From the NCBI GenBank assembly GCA_945887855.1, contig CAMCZP010000009.1:1-64000 (forward strand): DNA of 64,000 nt, written 5' to 3'. The notes under the pieces were generated by a model. It had not been told where the DNA came from. It saw only the letters and a program-made list of their open reading frames with translations, and did no database searches. The translations under genes and the position numbers were made by a program. The stretch comes from Leptospira interrogans serovar Manilae. GTDB taxonomy: Bacteria; Spirochaetota; Leptospiria; Leptospirales; Leptospiraceae. Numbering within the stretch: the first letter of the stretch is position 1; each line of letters opens with the position of its first letter. Of the stretch, positions 20,246 to 30,545 are shown one piece after another.

Positions 20246-21388
20246 ATGAAACCTACAAAAACACATGACTTTGCCAGTCTACTGGAAGAAAGTTTTAAGA
20301 AGAGGAAAAATTTAGAAACTGGTTCCAGGCATACAGCTAAAATTATCACTCTCAGGGATGACTTCTTATTCGTAAAAACCCATGAGAACCTACAGGGAAT
20401 TGTCTCTATGGAGGAATTCCAGGGCATGGAAACACCCATTGAAAATACTGAAATACAGGTTTTCTTTTTACGGGAAAACCATGGTGACTACTACTTTACA
20501 ACCGCTCTCTCCGGTGAGGATATAAATCATGACAATCTCCAATTAGCTATGGAAAGGGAGATTCCTATTTGGGGTCAATATGCATCTGAAGCTCCTGGTG
20601 GATATGATGTAAGAATAGGTGAATTTAGTGCTTTCTGTCCCTACTCACAAATAGATCCCAATACTAAATCAAAAAGCCTTCAGGGAGTAAGATCTAAGTT
20701 TGTAGTACATGAAATTAATAGCAAGACAAGAAGGATTGTTTTATCTTCAAAAAAACTTTCAGATAAAGAGAAAGAGTTAAAAAAAGAAATCTTAAAAGAT
20801 GAATTAAAAGAAGGATCTTTTGTCACCTGTACAATCAAATCTATACATACTTTCGGATTGATTGTGGATATGAATGGATTCGATGCACTAGTCCCTTCCA
20901 GCGAATCTAGCTTTAAGAAAAATGTAGACCTAAACAAAGAATTTCAAATTGGTCAGATTATCCGAGGAAAGATTATAGGTTTAGATTGGAAAGACAATAA
21001 GATTTCAATATCTTTGAAAGATAGCTTAGATGATCCATGGTCAAAAAGCATCCCTCTAAAAGAAGGGGATATAGTGACAGCTACAGTAGATATTATAAAA
21101 CCATTTGGAATGTTCGTTAGGTTCAATGATCACTTTCATGGGTTGGTGTCCAATAGAGAAAGTGGATTACCACATCGTATTCCACTCAGCTCTCATTACA
21201 AACAGGGTGATACCATTGAAGTTTTTATCACAGAGGTAAATCCCTCTAAAAAACAAATTGCCGCCTCTATTTCAAAAGCAAAAGAAGCAAAGGAAAAACT
21301 AGACTACCAATCTTATATCTCTGATCAAAGCGTAAGCCATGTCTCTAGTTTTGGGCTGCTTTTGCAAAAAAATCTTAATAAAAAATAA
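20246..21388 (+). CDS. S1-domain RNA-binding protein (ribosomal protein S1-like)
   Basis: Repeated S1 motifs: GSFVTCTIKSIHTFGLIVDMNGFDALVPSSE, GQIIRGKIIGLDWKDNKISISLK, GDIVTATVDIIKPFGMFVRFNDHFHGLVSNRE. Confidence 0.9.
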   Translation: MKPTKTHDFASLLEESFKKRKNLETGSRHTAKIITLRDDFLFVKTHENLQGIVSMEEFQGMETPIENTEIQVFFLRENHGDYYFTTALSGEDINHDNLQLAMEREIPIWGQYASEAPGGYDVRIGEFSAFCPYSQIDPNTKSKSLQGVRSKFVVHEINSKTRRIVLSSKKLSDKEKELKKEILKDELKEGSFVTCTIKSIHTFGLIVDMNGFDALVPSSESSFKKNVDLNKEFQIGQIIRGKIIGLDWKDNKISISLKDSLDDPWSKSIPLKEGDIVTATVDIIKPFGMFVRFNDHFHGLVSNRESGLPHRIPLSSHYKQGDTIEVFITEVNPSKKQIAASISKAKEAKEKLDYQSYISDQSVSHVSSFGLLLQKNLNKK

Positions 21389-21859
21389 ATGATTTCGATA
21401 GCTCTATTTGAGCCTGAAATACCTCCCAATACAGGGAATATTGCCAGGCTCTGTGTGGGCTTAGATATTACTCTATATATCATAGGAAAACCCTCTTTTG
21501 ACCTCTCCGAAAAGGCTGTTAGAAGGGCAGGATTGGATTATTGGTCATACTTACGTTTGTCTACATTTGAGACTTGGGAATCTTTTCTGCAAAGCAATGT
21601 AGTCCAAGCTGACAGAATTTTTGGGATAACAAAATTTGGGAAAAAATGCTATTATAATTCTAGGTTCCAATCAGGAGATTGCTTCCTCTTTGGAAGGGAG
21701 ACAACAGGGCTCCCCGATTACATCCATGCATTTTTTAGTGAGGATAAAAGACTTTTTATTCCAATGCCAGGAGCAGTTCGGAGCCTAAATCTTTCTAATG
21801 CAGTTGCTGTCGTTGCATACGAAGCTTTTAGGCAAATTAATTTAGACTTAAATTTTTAA
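21389..21859 (+). CDS. trmL: tRNA (cytidine(34)-2'-O)-methyltransferase, SPOUT family
   Basis: IALFEPEIPPNTGNIARLCVGLDITLYIIGKPSFDLSEKAVRRAGLDYW; LFGRETTGLPDYI; IPMPGAVRSLNLSNAVAVVAYEA. Confidence 0.95.
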   Translation: MISIALFEPEIPPNTGNIARLCVGLDITLYIIGKPSFDLSEKAVRRAGLDYWSYLRLSTFETWESFLQSNVVQADRIFGITKFGKKCYYNSRFQSGDCFLFGRETTGLPDYIHAFFSEDKRLFIPMPGAVRSLNLSNAVAVVAYEAFRQINLDLNF

Positions 21860-21911
21860 GAATTTAATTTAGACTTTACACAATAAAAAACATCGTTATA
21901 TTAGGCAAAGT

Positions 21912-22568
21912 ATGTCGTTATCTCCTGAAGAAACTGAAATATTAGATCTGATGAAAGCTATGCTACCAACAGGGTTATCTGGTTACCCTGCTGATTTTTT
22001 ATCCTGGATAAAAATGGAATATAAGAAAAAAGGAAAGGCCTACTCTTCCGTTTCTATGAAATCCATTGAGAATTGTCTTACAGTGTTAAAAGCAGAAAAT
22101 ATTATCGAACCCAATAAAAATGATCCTAAAGAATTATGTGGTGTTAGTTCTGTTTTACTAAAATCATGGGTTAAAGATTCTTATGAAATCTACGGTGCAT
22201 TTGAATTTTCACCAATCCAATATGTACGCTCCCGATTAGAGTCTTTTTTAAAAATAAACAATGTAGGGGAAGATGATCTAGTAGATGTTAGTATAGCAAC
22301 TATAGAAGCTATTGAAAATGCTGCAAAATATGGTGATGGAAATAGTGTATTTGTATCTTGCAACATCCAAAATAAAAAACTAGAATTAGAGATTATTAAT
22401 AAAATCAAAGACGTTGATCTAGAAACAGAATTATTAAAAAAATACACATCTGCAACTACTCTTATGAAGGGAGTAATGGTTATGCAAAAGCTCTTTAACC
22501 ATGTAGATTTACAAATACTAGAAGAAACACAACAGGCTAAACTCTACGCTGAAAAACTATTCGCTTAA
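21912..22568 (+). CDS. RsbW-like HATPase protein with N-terminal extension; ATP-lid degenerate
   Basis: VSIATIEAIENAAKYGDGNSVFVSCNIQNKKLELEIINK with C-terminal MKGVMVMQKLFNHVDL resembles HATPase_c_2 but lacks DxGxG. Confidence 0.65.
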   Translation: MSLSPEETEILDLMKAMLPTGLSGYPADFLSWIKMEYKKKGKAYSSVSMKSIENCLTVLKAENIIEPNKNDPKELCGVSSVLLKSWVKDSYEIYGAFEFSPIQYVRSRLESFLKINNVGEDDLVDVSIATIEAIENAAKYGDGNSVFVSCNIQNKKLELEIINKIKDVDLETELLKKYTSATTLMKGVMVMQKLFNHVDLQILEETQQAKLYAEKLFA

Positions 22569-24012
22569 GTTCAAACAAACCTATATAAGTATTAAATAAT
22601 ATAAAACCTGTCGGTATTATCAGTCCTAGGGCTGGTGCTAATAAATAAGTCAATAGTATAGTTGATACAATCGTAGCGAAAAGACTAAATACCAAATCAA
22701 ATGAAGCAAAGCTAATTTTTTTCTGCATTCTAGCTAATAAAAATAAACCAATCAATGGCCCGAATGTAAACGATGTAATCTTTAAACCCAAGTCCACCAA
22801 ACCATTTGTGATACTTTCAGACATGAAATATGGCATCATAGAGCTTAAAAACAATATAAATCCCCAACCTATGCTTATGATTCGAGACAGAAAGAGTGAT
22901 GGTTCCTCACTCGAGCTTTTTTTCATAAAATCAATTATAAAAGATAATGACATTGAATTAATAGAACTTGAAAGAGTAGACATTGCACTTGCTAGTATAG
23001 CAGCAATTAAAAGACCAATCACGGGAGATGGGATATTTTCAATGATATACTTTGAAAAAACTTTATCCTGAGGAATATCCACACCTTTAAAAAAAATAAA
23101 TAATAGAAATCCAATAGATAAGAAAAGTGCAAACTGAATAAATACAAAAATACCAGAACCTATCAATGCTTTTTTACTATCTTGTAAATTCCCACATGCT
23201 AATAGTCTTTGGGCAAACATTTGATCCACACCATGTGAACCAATTGAAATCAGAATACCACTTAAAACTCCATTTATAAAATAATAGGGAGATTTAAAAA
23301 AAGATCCTTCAAATCCATGATAGAAAATAAACTTACCTGATTCTTGTCCTCTTACTAGTATCTCATTTAATGAAGTACCATCAATTGAATTGAATAGATG
23401 AACTAAAGCATAGATTCCACCACCTATATAAACAATAAATTGAATAGAATCAGTAATTACAACAGATTTAAAACCACCATAAACTGTATACAATATAGTA
23501 GTAAATGTGATAATAAATAGAGTTAAAATACTAATTTGATGATCTGAAAAGTAATCTCCTAAATAACCTTTTAAAATAAAAGTTATTGGTATAGAAGTTG
23601 CGTAAAGTCTGACACCATCAGCTAATACTCTTGTAATTAAAAAAACAGCTGAGGTATATTTTTGAGTATCAATACCTAAATTATCTCCTATCCACTGATA
23701 TACAGATATATAATTATTACTGTAATACAGAGGAAGTATATAAAAAGCTACAATTATTCTTCCTATTATGAATCCAAATGCTATTTGTAAAAAAGAAAAA
23801 TCAGACTTAAAGCTTATTCCCGGGACATTCAAAAAAGTTAAACTTGAAGTTTCAGTTGCTATTATAGAAAGCATAATAAAGTACCAAGGAAGATTTTTAT
23901 CAGCTAAAAAAAAGTCTTTAGAATTTTTAGTATTACTAAAATATAGCCCTACTAAGGTTATGATAAATAAGTAAATAAAAATAACAATTAAATCTATAAA
24001 ACTAAAATTCAA
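22537..24012 (-). CDS. Sodium:solute symporter (SSS family)
   Basis: Many TM segments; SLIDLIVIFIYLFIITLVGLYFSNTKNSKDFFLADKNLPWYFIMLSIIATETSSLTFLNVPG; SHGVDQMFAQRLLAC. Confidence 0.93.
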   Translation of the reverse strand: MNFSFIDLIVIFIYLFIITLVGLYFSNTKNSKDFFLADKNLPWYFIMLSIIATETSSLTFLNVPGISFKSDFSFLQIAFGFIIGRIIVAFYILPLYYSNNYISVYQWIGDNLGIDTQKYTSAVFLITRVLADGVRLYATSIPITFILKGYLGDYFSDHQISILTLFIITFTTILYTVYGGFKSVVITDSIQFIVYIGGGIYALVHLFNSIDGTSLNEILVRGQESGKFIFYHGFEGSFFKSPYYFINGVLSGILISIGSHGVDQMFAQRLLACGNLQDSKKALIGSGIFVFIQFALFLSIGFLLFIFFKGVDIPQDKVFSKYIIENIPSPVIGLLIAAILASAMSTLSSSINSMSLSFIIDFMKKSSSEEPSLFLSRIISIGWGFILFLSSMMPYFMSESITNGLVDLGLKITSFTFGPLIGLFLLARMQKKISFASFDLVFSLFATIVSTILLTYLLAPALGLIIPTGFILFNTYIGLFELKRIVFQRRV

Positions 24013-24024
24013 ATCTACTGACTC

Positions 24025-26571
24025 CTATTGTTCACTATATAGATACTTTTTAGGTGGAATGGATATTATTCGCTGTATAGAAATTAAATATGCAAAAAGG
24101 ATTGCAAAAGTAGATAGTAAAAAAACATAAATAAATTCCAAGAATGGAACTTTATAATTTATACTTAGTATCCAAGTAGATATAAAATAATTAGCAATCA
24201 ATGCTAAAATAGCCGAAGATGCAAAAGAATAAAGAGTAACTGCAATAGCTTCTATTGTATATACCTTTCTGATAAATAAAGATCCTGCACCTACTATTTT
24301 ATAGAGAGCAGTTTCCTGTTTTCTATCTTTTTCTTGTAAGTATAGAGAAGAGAATAGAACAAAGATAGCTGAAGAAAATATAAAATAAGTCATAAGATTA
24401 ATTATAGAATTTATTTTAGAAAATATTGAGTTCAATCCTATTACTGTTTTTTCAATATCAAAAATAGTTATATTGGGATAGGCTTTTACAACTTTTCTCT
24501 GAAATTCAATTCGCTTAGATGATTCTGTAATAAAAAAAGAGCTAATATAATTGGAAGGGGCATATTCTAGATCTCCCCGAGAAAAAATAACAACAAAATT
24601 AGGTTTCATATCTGACCAATTCACTTCTCTAGTATTTGTGATTTTTCCAGAGACTTCTATACCCTGTATATCAAATTCTAATATATCCCCTACGTTTACA
24701 CCTAGTGCTTTTGCAAAATCTTTTTCTACAGATATCTCATTTTTGGAATTTTTTTCCCAAAATTTTCCTCTGGAAATTTCTTCACTGTCGTACATATTAT
24801 CTCTATATGATAAAAAGTACTCTCTTGTACGAGCTGTTGATTTCCAATCTCTATTGATCGATTCAAATTCAATACTATCTTTTTTTATAAGCTCATTATT
24901 AATTTTTTTTAATCTGGCTCCGATTACAGGAGATGTATAAATTTCTTTTGCATCGTATTCTTTTTGTAAATTAGAGATATAAGTAAGTTGTTCTGGCTTA
25001 ATATCCAAAATAAACATATTTGCTTTTTGATGAGATACATCCCATCCACCTAATAAAATCAAACTATTTCGAACAATGATTGAGAGAAGTATGATTGATA
25101 TTGCACTACCGATTCCCACTATTGGTAAACTCAGCCCACTACCAGTTTTGGAAATTTTTCCTATAATAAATCTAGTAGTACCAACTAAGATTCCCCATTC
25201 AGAAATTTTTCTACCTATGATTCTTAAGATAAAGTAAGAAATATAGATCAGGATAGGCAGAAAAACTAAAACCCCACTCAATAGAAAAGCCTTGAATAAC
25301 TGTGTAGTTTCAATATATGCTATGAAAAAAAATATTATATATATAAATACTATTTGAAAAAGTAGTACTTTATTAGATATGAATTTTAGATTCAAAGAAT
25401 TCTCTGTTTCACTACGAATAGCACTTAAAGGGCTCTGAATAAAAATTGCATATATAGAGTCTAAGGTTAATAAAAGAGGAATAAATATTCCAATAGAGAT
25501 TCCCCAAATTATTGATTTTATATCTAAACTAGGTTTTATTTGAGATAAAAAGTCTGATCCAGTGATATCGGGGATATAAAATTGAGTTATATATCCCAAC
25601 CCTACTCCCAATAAACTCCCTATTATAGATAGAACCATTATTTCTGTTAAAAATAATTTTATAGAAAACCAAGAGCTGGCACCTAAGCATTTAAAAATAG
25701 CAATTTCTTTAAATTTCAATTGTAGTCTAGTTCTAACAGTTATAAGGATAGAGATTGCTCCTAAGAAAAAAGAAGATAATCCTAACAGTATCATATAATC
25801 TAATGTACTGTAGATAAATTTTTGTGTTCCTGAACCTACTTCTGTATAATGATAAATAGTAATATCTTCTTTTATAAATTGATTAAAGTAACTTTTTTTA
25901 ATATCCTGGGCATCTATTCGTTCTGGAAGGGAGATTAGCATATTATATCGAATTCTGCTTCCCCTCTGCTCAAGACCTGTACTTTTAAGAGCATCTATTT
26001 TAATTATAGATGCAGGGGCCATGCCAGAAAATCCACCCATATTGGATAAAGGTTCTTTTATAATATTACCTTTATAAATAAAAGATGTTTCTCCTAATTT
26101 TACTTTATCTCCCAATTTTAATTCTAGATTTTTAGTGATACTTTCATCTAAAAGGATCTCATTAGGTTTTAAATTTGTATAAGCATCATGTGGATTTGTT
26201 TTTAATTCACCATAAAAAGGGTATCCTATTCCTACTGCTTTCACCATAGAGAGATTAGTTTCTCCGGTAGTTTCATTGCTCATCATTGACAAAAATTGAA
26301 CAGTATTCGTAGAATTAGAGTCTTTAGGTAATATCTTATGAATTTCAGAAATCTGGGCTTTAGTGAGTTTTCGAGAGGAATCAAAAGATATATCTGCCCC
26401 CATTAGTGTTTTAGACTCTTTGAGTATAGAGTTTTTTAAGCTATTTTTATATGAATTAATTCCAGTGACTGAACCTACACCTATGATAATCGAAAAAATA
26501 AATGTAAAAGATGAAAATGAAAAAATATTAATATTTTTTTTTAATAGTTCTTGTGAGATAGATAAATTCAT
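24025..26571 (-). CDS. FtsX-like ABC transporter permease (YbbP type)
   Basis: 848 aa; FtsX-like segments (LGLSSFFLGAISILITVRTRLQLKFKEIAIFKCLGAS; LYLQEKDRKQETALYKIVGAG); next to the ATPase gene. Confidence 0.92.
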   Translation of the reverse strand: MNLSISQELLKKNINIFSFSSFTFIFSIIIGVGSVTGINSYKNSLKNSILKESKTLMGADISFDSSRKLTKAQISEIHKILPKDSNSTNTVQFLSMMSNETTGETNLSMVKAVGIGYPFYGELKTNPHDAYTNLKPNEILLDESITKNLELKLGDKVKLGETSFIYKGNIIKEPLSNMGGFSGMAPASIIKIDALKSTGLEQRGSRIRYNMLISLPERIDAQDIKKSYFNQFIKEDITIYHYTEVGSGTQKFIYSTLDYMILLGLSSFFLGAISILITVRTRLQLKFKEIAIFKCLGASSWFSIKLFLTEIMVLSIIGSLLGVGLGYITQFYIPDITGSDFLSQIKPSLDIKSIIWGISIGIFIPLLLTLDSIYAIFIQSPLSAIRSETENSLNLKFISNKVLLFQIVFIYIIFFFIAYIETTQLFKAFLLSGVLVFLPILIYISYFILRIIGRKISEWGILVGTTRFIIGKISKTGSGLSLPIVGIGSAISIILLSIIVRNSLILLGGWDVSHQKANMFILDIKPEQLTYISNLQKEYDAKEIYTSPVIGARLKKINNELIKKDSIEFESINRDWKSTARTREYFLSYRDNMYDSEEISRGKFWEKNSKNEISVEKDFAKALGVNVGDILEFDIQGIEVSGKITNTREVNWSDMKPNFVVIFSRGDLEYAPSNYISSFFITESSKRIEFQRKVVKAYPNITIFDIEKTVIGLNSIFSKINSIINLMTYFIFSSAIFVLFSSLYLQEKDRKQETALYKIVGAGSLFIRKVYTIEAIAVTLYSFASSAILALIANYFISTWILSINYKVPFLEFIYVFLLSTFAILFAYLISIQRIISIPPKKYLYSEQ

Positions 26572-27308
26572 TTCTTTTTTTTGGAAGTTACAGATTTTGA
26601 TGGTTTAGAAACTTTTTCTTTGATTTCTAACTTCTTCATTTTTTCTGATAGTACTCCATTTCTCATTTCCATAATTCTACTTGAATAATCAGCAACGGCA
26701 GGATCATGTGTTACAATGATTAGAGTAGATCCCATAGATTTATTTAGATCCAATAACATATTCATAATCAATTCACCATTCCGAGAATCTAAATTACCAG
26801 TTGGTTCATCAGCAAATAATAGTTTAGGATTATTAATAAAAGCTCTAGCAATAGCTACTCTCTGTTCTTCGCCACCAGATAATTGAGAAGGGAGATGGTG
26901 AATTCTTGCTTCTAGTGATACTTTTTTCAAGAGTTCTCCGGCACGTTCTTTGATTTCTTTGTCCTTGTACTTGCCTGAAATAAGTAAGGGCAAACCTACA
27001 TTTTCAATTGCATTTAGATTCTTTATAAGTTGAAAATTTTGAAATATAAATCCAATTTTTTCCGATCGAATTTTGCCAAGTTGATCTTCCTGCTTAGATG
27101 TTATCTCTTCACCATCAATGTAAACTCTTCCTTTATCAGGCTTATCTAAACCTGCTGCTATTCCTAAAAATGTTGATTTTCCAGAGCCCGATGGACCCAT
27201 AATTGAAATAAACTCTCCTGCATTAACATCCAAATTTAAATCAAAGAGGATAGGTAATTCTCCTTCTGGAGTTTTATATGATTTATAAATTTTTTCAAGT
27301 TTCAACAT
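26568..27308 (-). CDS. ABC transporter ATP-binding protein (LolD/YbbA type)
   Basis: Walker A GPSGSGKST, signature LSGGEEQRVAIARA, Walker B LLFADEPTGNLD, H-loop VTHD. Confidence 0.95.
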   Translation of the reverse strand: MLKLEKIYKSYKTPEGELPILFDLNLDVNAGEFISIMGPSGSGKSTFLGIAAGLDKPDKGRVYIDGEEITSKQEDQLGKIRSEKIGFIFQNFQLIKNLNAIENVGLPLLISGKYKDKEIKERAGELLKKVSLEARIHHLPSQLSGGEEQRVAIARAFINNPKLLFADEPTGNLDSRNGELIMNMLLDLNKSMGSTLIIVTHDPAVADYSSRIMEMRNGVLSEKMKKLEIKEKVSKPSKSVTSKKKK

Positions 27309-27313
27309 ATTCT

Positions 27314-28444
27314 CTAATTTTTTTTCCTTATTGCAATACAGGTTATATATTCTAATATATTTCCATTACCATGTTTATCTTTCTGCCAAGACTCTAAACT
27401 GGTAATTAAATTTAAAATTAAATCTTTTGAGGTTTTTATATTTCTTTCAAATGAATTTAATTTCTTATTTAAGTAATCCGAAAGCTCATTATTTCTAAAT
27501 TCATTTAACATTTCTAGCCTATCTGAAAGTATCAATAGATATTCCCCTACTTTAAATTCGATTCCTATTGGATTGGTATTAGAAAATTTTTTATCTAAAT
27601 ACTCTTCTTCTATACTAGATAAAAGTTCAGTTGAGTTTTCTTTTAATAAAAAGATTGGTTTATTTTGAAATTTGTGATATATTAATTTATTAGAATTTTT
27701 AGATATATATGCAATAAACATATTTGTTTTTTCTGTAATATATTCATTTACTAATCTAAATATATCATGAAATAACTCCTCTTCTACTAAATGAGAAAAG
27801 CTTTTCATAGCTAATAGAGTAGATTTTACTTTCAATTTATATATGGAACTATTGAGATTATCTAAAGGGCTTCCTGTCATACATACTATACATCCATTTC
27901 TTGTGTCAACAATCTCTATTAGATCAGAAAATGATTTTTCGCTCTTATTAGGTAAAACAGCAACATCTAAATTTTCAATAGGATTTAGCTTTATACTATA
28001 AACAACAGGAAGTAATTTTGAAATTAAATCTATCTTTAAATTCGAAGAATGATTATTTTTATCTATAGACTCATTTTCTAAATAATTATTGTATGTTTCA
28101 ACAAGTGTATCTCTTAGTTCAATTAATTCATTATAAGCAAGTTTTTTAGTTAGCATTTTATCTTGATAATTTTCAAAACGAGTATTAGAAATAAACATGC
28201 AAAAGTTTTTCAGTTGATTTGTAAAACTATATGTATAAAGAAAAATAACAACAGCCATTGCTAAAGAAAAAGAGAGTGCAATAAATACCCTTCCAATATA
28301 TATAAGTGGAAGTATTTCATTTGTTTTTTCTAATTGTCTGAAAATATAAATATCTTCAATATATATCAAAGCTACAAAAAAAGTAAAAATTAATATAAAA
28401 GCATTAAAAGTAGATGAAAGCAAAAAGGTTTTAGAATTTCTCAT
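27314..28444 (-). CDS. Membrane protein with apparently degenerate SpoIIE/PP2C-like domain
   Basis: Two N-terminal TMs; later segments follow SpoIIE order (LKVKSTLLAMKSFSHLVEEELFHDIFRLVNEYITEKTNMFIAYISKNSNKLIYHKFQNKPIFLL...GEYLLILSDRLEMLNEF) without metal-binding Asp motifs. Confidence 0.6.
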   Translation of the reverse strand: MRNSKTFLLSSTFNAFILIFTFFVALIYIEDIYIFRQLEKTNEILPLIYIGRVFIALSFSLAMAVVIFLYTYSFTNQLKNFCMFISNTRFENYQDKMLTKKLAYNELIELRDTLVETYNNYLENESIDKNNHSSNLKIDLISKLLPVVYSIKLNPIENLDVAVLPNKSEKSFSDLIEIVDTRNGCIVCMTGSPLDNLNSSIYKLKVKSTLLAMKSFSHLVEEELFHDIFRLVNEYITEKTNMFIAYISKNSNKLIYHKFQNKPIFLLKENSTELLSSIEEEYLDKKFSNTNPIGIEFKVGEYLLILSDRLEMLNEFRNNELSDYLNKKLNSFERNIKTSKDLILNLITSLESWQKDKHGNGNILEYITCIAIRKKN

Positions 28445-29187
28445 GGTCTTCGTTTACAAATTAATAACATTCTTCCAGCACTTTCCTGAAATTTATCCAT
28501 CCTAAAATTACTATAATTATTAAGTATGTCAAAACCTATACTCATTAGGATTGTTTGGATTTCGCTGTATGAAAACACTCTCATTACGTGACGATCCTTA
28601 ACCGTTTCTTGGTTTAGGTTATAAATAAAGTTAACTTCAACTAAATTTTCATTGCCTTCAGGACTACTTGCAACTCGAAATCCTCTGTTTCGTTTTATCA
28701 TAAGGCTACCAACTTTACTTAAACTAACAGGAGCAATTGGCTTACGTTTAATTTTGCGTACGGGAGAAGAATTCCAAATCTCAAGTATAAATAATCCTTT
28801 TGGACGAAGACTTTCACGGATATTTACCAATGCATCAGAAATTTCTTGATCTTTGATTATATAATTAAAAGTACCAAACATACATATTATAGCATCTACT
28901 AAATCTTCTTTTTTATAGGTCTGAAGGTCGGCTATTTCGAAATCACATTTCGGATATCTTTTTTTAGCTATACCAACCATCTCTTCTGATATATCTATTC
29001 CTCTAACATTAAAACCATTTTGGTTTAGAGCAAATACATGTTCACCACTTCCACAACCTAGGTCTAATGCTGTCTTTATATTGTACTTGAGAAAAAGCTT
29101 GCCTAGAAAATCAATTTCCTCATCAAACTTACGTCCAACTTTTTCGATTTCGTAGTAGTATTCTGCTAGTTCTCTATATAATTTCAT
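28441..29187 (-). CDS. Class I SAM-dependent methyltransferase
   Basis: ALDLGCGSGEHVFALNQNGFNVRGIDISEEMVGIAKKRYPKCDFEIADLQTY motifs I-II; start placed at MKLYRELAEYY. Confidence 0.92.
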   Translation of the reverse strand: MKLYRELAEYYYEIEKVGRKFDEEIDFLGKLFLKYNIKTALDLGCGSGEHVFALNQNGFNVRGIDISEEMVGIAKKRYPKCDFEIADLQTYKKEDLVDAIICMFGTFNYIIKDQEISDALVNIRESLRPKGLFILEIWNSSPVRKIKRKPIAPVSLSKVGSLMIKRNRGFRVASSPEGNENLVEVNFIYNLNQETVKDRHVMRVFSYSEIQTILMSIGFDILNNYSNFRMDKFQESAGRMLLICKRRP

Positions 29188-29279
29188 ATATTGTTTGTAA
29201 TTTAGAAAATCTGTTGAATTGAGAGGGTAACCTGAACATTCGGTATATAAGCACATTTATAGAGACTATAAAAAAATCA

Positions 29280-30545
29280 ATGAAAGCTTTCTACCCATTA
29301 ATACTTTTTTTAATAACCATAATTTCCGTCCATGCAAAAACACCTCAAAGTATAGTCACACAAACAGAAGTATTCATTTGGGGTACCATTTTTTTTTCGA
29401 TCTCTCTAGGTAGTCTCCTACTCATAGTACATCTATTTCCAAAAAGCAACACATACAAATCACAATTTATACAAGAAGAACCAAGCCAGCCCGAAAGTGA
29501 ATTTTCTGAGGTTGAAGAAGAGCCAGTAATTGACACTTTATCAACAAATAAAGTAAATAACTCTTCTACTTTTACATCTATCACCTCAATGGACTCAGTC
29601 CCAAATATTCCATTAATAAAAACTTCTGAAAACGTATTACAATCTAATTCAGATAAGCAAAGTCCTCAAAAACTTCAGCCTCCAATTAATTGCATCACAA
29701 TTAATTTTGATAGTGTATATAAGATGAGACTATTGGATGTTGAAAATATTTGTAAAGAATTTATAGAAAAATTAAATTCAATAACAAAAACAAGAAGTAC
29801 TTCTATATATTTTATAAAAAACAATCTCTTTGTATGCTATCTAGAAAAAAAAATGAATTCGTTTATAGAATATGATGTGACCAAAGAAAAGATAGATCTT
29901 TCTCAAGATATAGTAAGTTTCTTATATAAGAAATTAGGTGCATTTTCTTCAACACATTCTGATGCTGTATTACCTTTGATAAGCAATCAAGAATTATTCG
30001 GTGCTATCAAAATTCAATTTTTCAATCCAATTAAAAATAATGAAGTGAATTTAATCTGGAAAGAAATCAAACACTTCTCTGGTTTGTTTTATGAAACTTA
30101 TTTCTCAAGTCCTCCAATTGAACAAGAGGAATCACAAACTTTTTCTACTTCTGATTTTCAGAAAACTCTTTTAAAGTATTTTCCTAATACAGGGAACTCC
30201 AGTCTTATTTTACTAAAAATTTTTAAAACGAAAGTAGCTACTACAATAGAATTTCGAGTATCAGCAGCACTTAGAAAAATTTTAAAGAATAATATAGATA
30301 TTTATAAACTAAATGATGATACTTATAGTTTTATCCTAAATAAGGAAACTTCCACAATTCTAGAAAATAACATTGGAATGTTCATTGGAGAATTGATCAA
30401 TGAGGATCCAACTTTGGAAATATGCATAGCAAATGCTTTTACAACTCCAACAAATAAAGATATTGACGATTGGTATAGGGCTGCTTTGGTTTCCTTAAAG
30501 GTAGCAGTATCAAAAGGAGTTAATAAGTATAATTTTGTCCATTGA
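29280..30545 (+). CDS. Membrane-anchored GAF-like/degenerate GGDEF-like protein
   Basis: N-terminal signal/TM; C-terminal FRVSAALRKILKNNIDIYKLNDDTYSFILN aligns with the GGDEF-core position but lacks GG[DE]EF. Confidence 0.6.
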   Translation: MKAFYPLILFLITIISVHAKTPQSIVTQTEVFIWGTIFFSISLGSLLLIVHLFPKSNTYKSQFIQEEPSQPESEFSEVEEEPVIDTLSTNKVNNSSTFTSITSMDSVPNIPLIKTSENVLQSNSDKQSPQKLQPPINCITINFDSVYKMRLLDVENICKEFIEKLNSITKTRSTSIYFIKNNLFVCYLEKKMNSFIEYDVTKEKIDLSQDIVSFLYKKLGAFSSTHSDAVLPLISNQELFGAIKIQFFNPIKNNEVNLIWKEIKHFSGLFYETYFSSPPIEQEESQTFSTSDFQKTLLKYFPNTGNSSLILLKIFKTKVATTIEFRVSAALRKILKNNIDIYKLNDDTYSFILNKETSTILENNIGMFIGELINEDPTLEICIANAFTTPTNKDIDDWYRAALVSLKVAVSKGVNKYNFVH

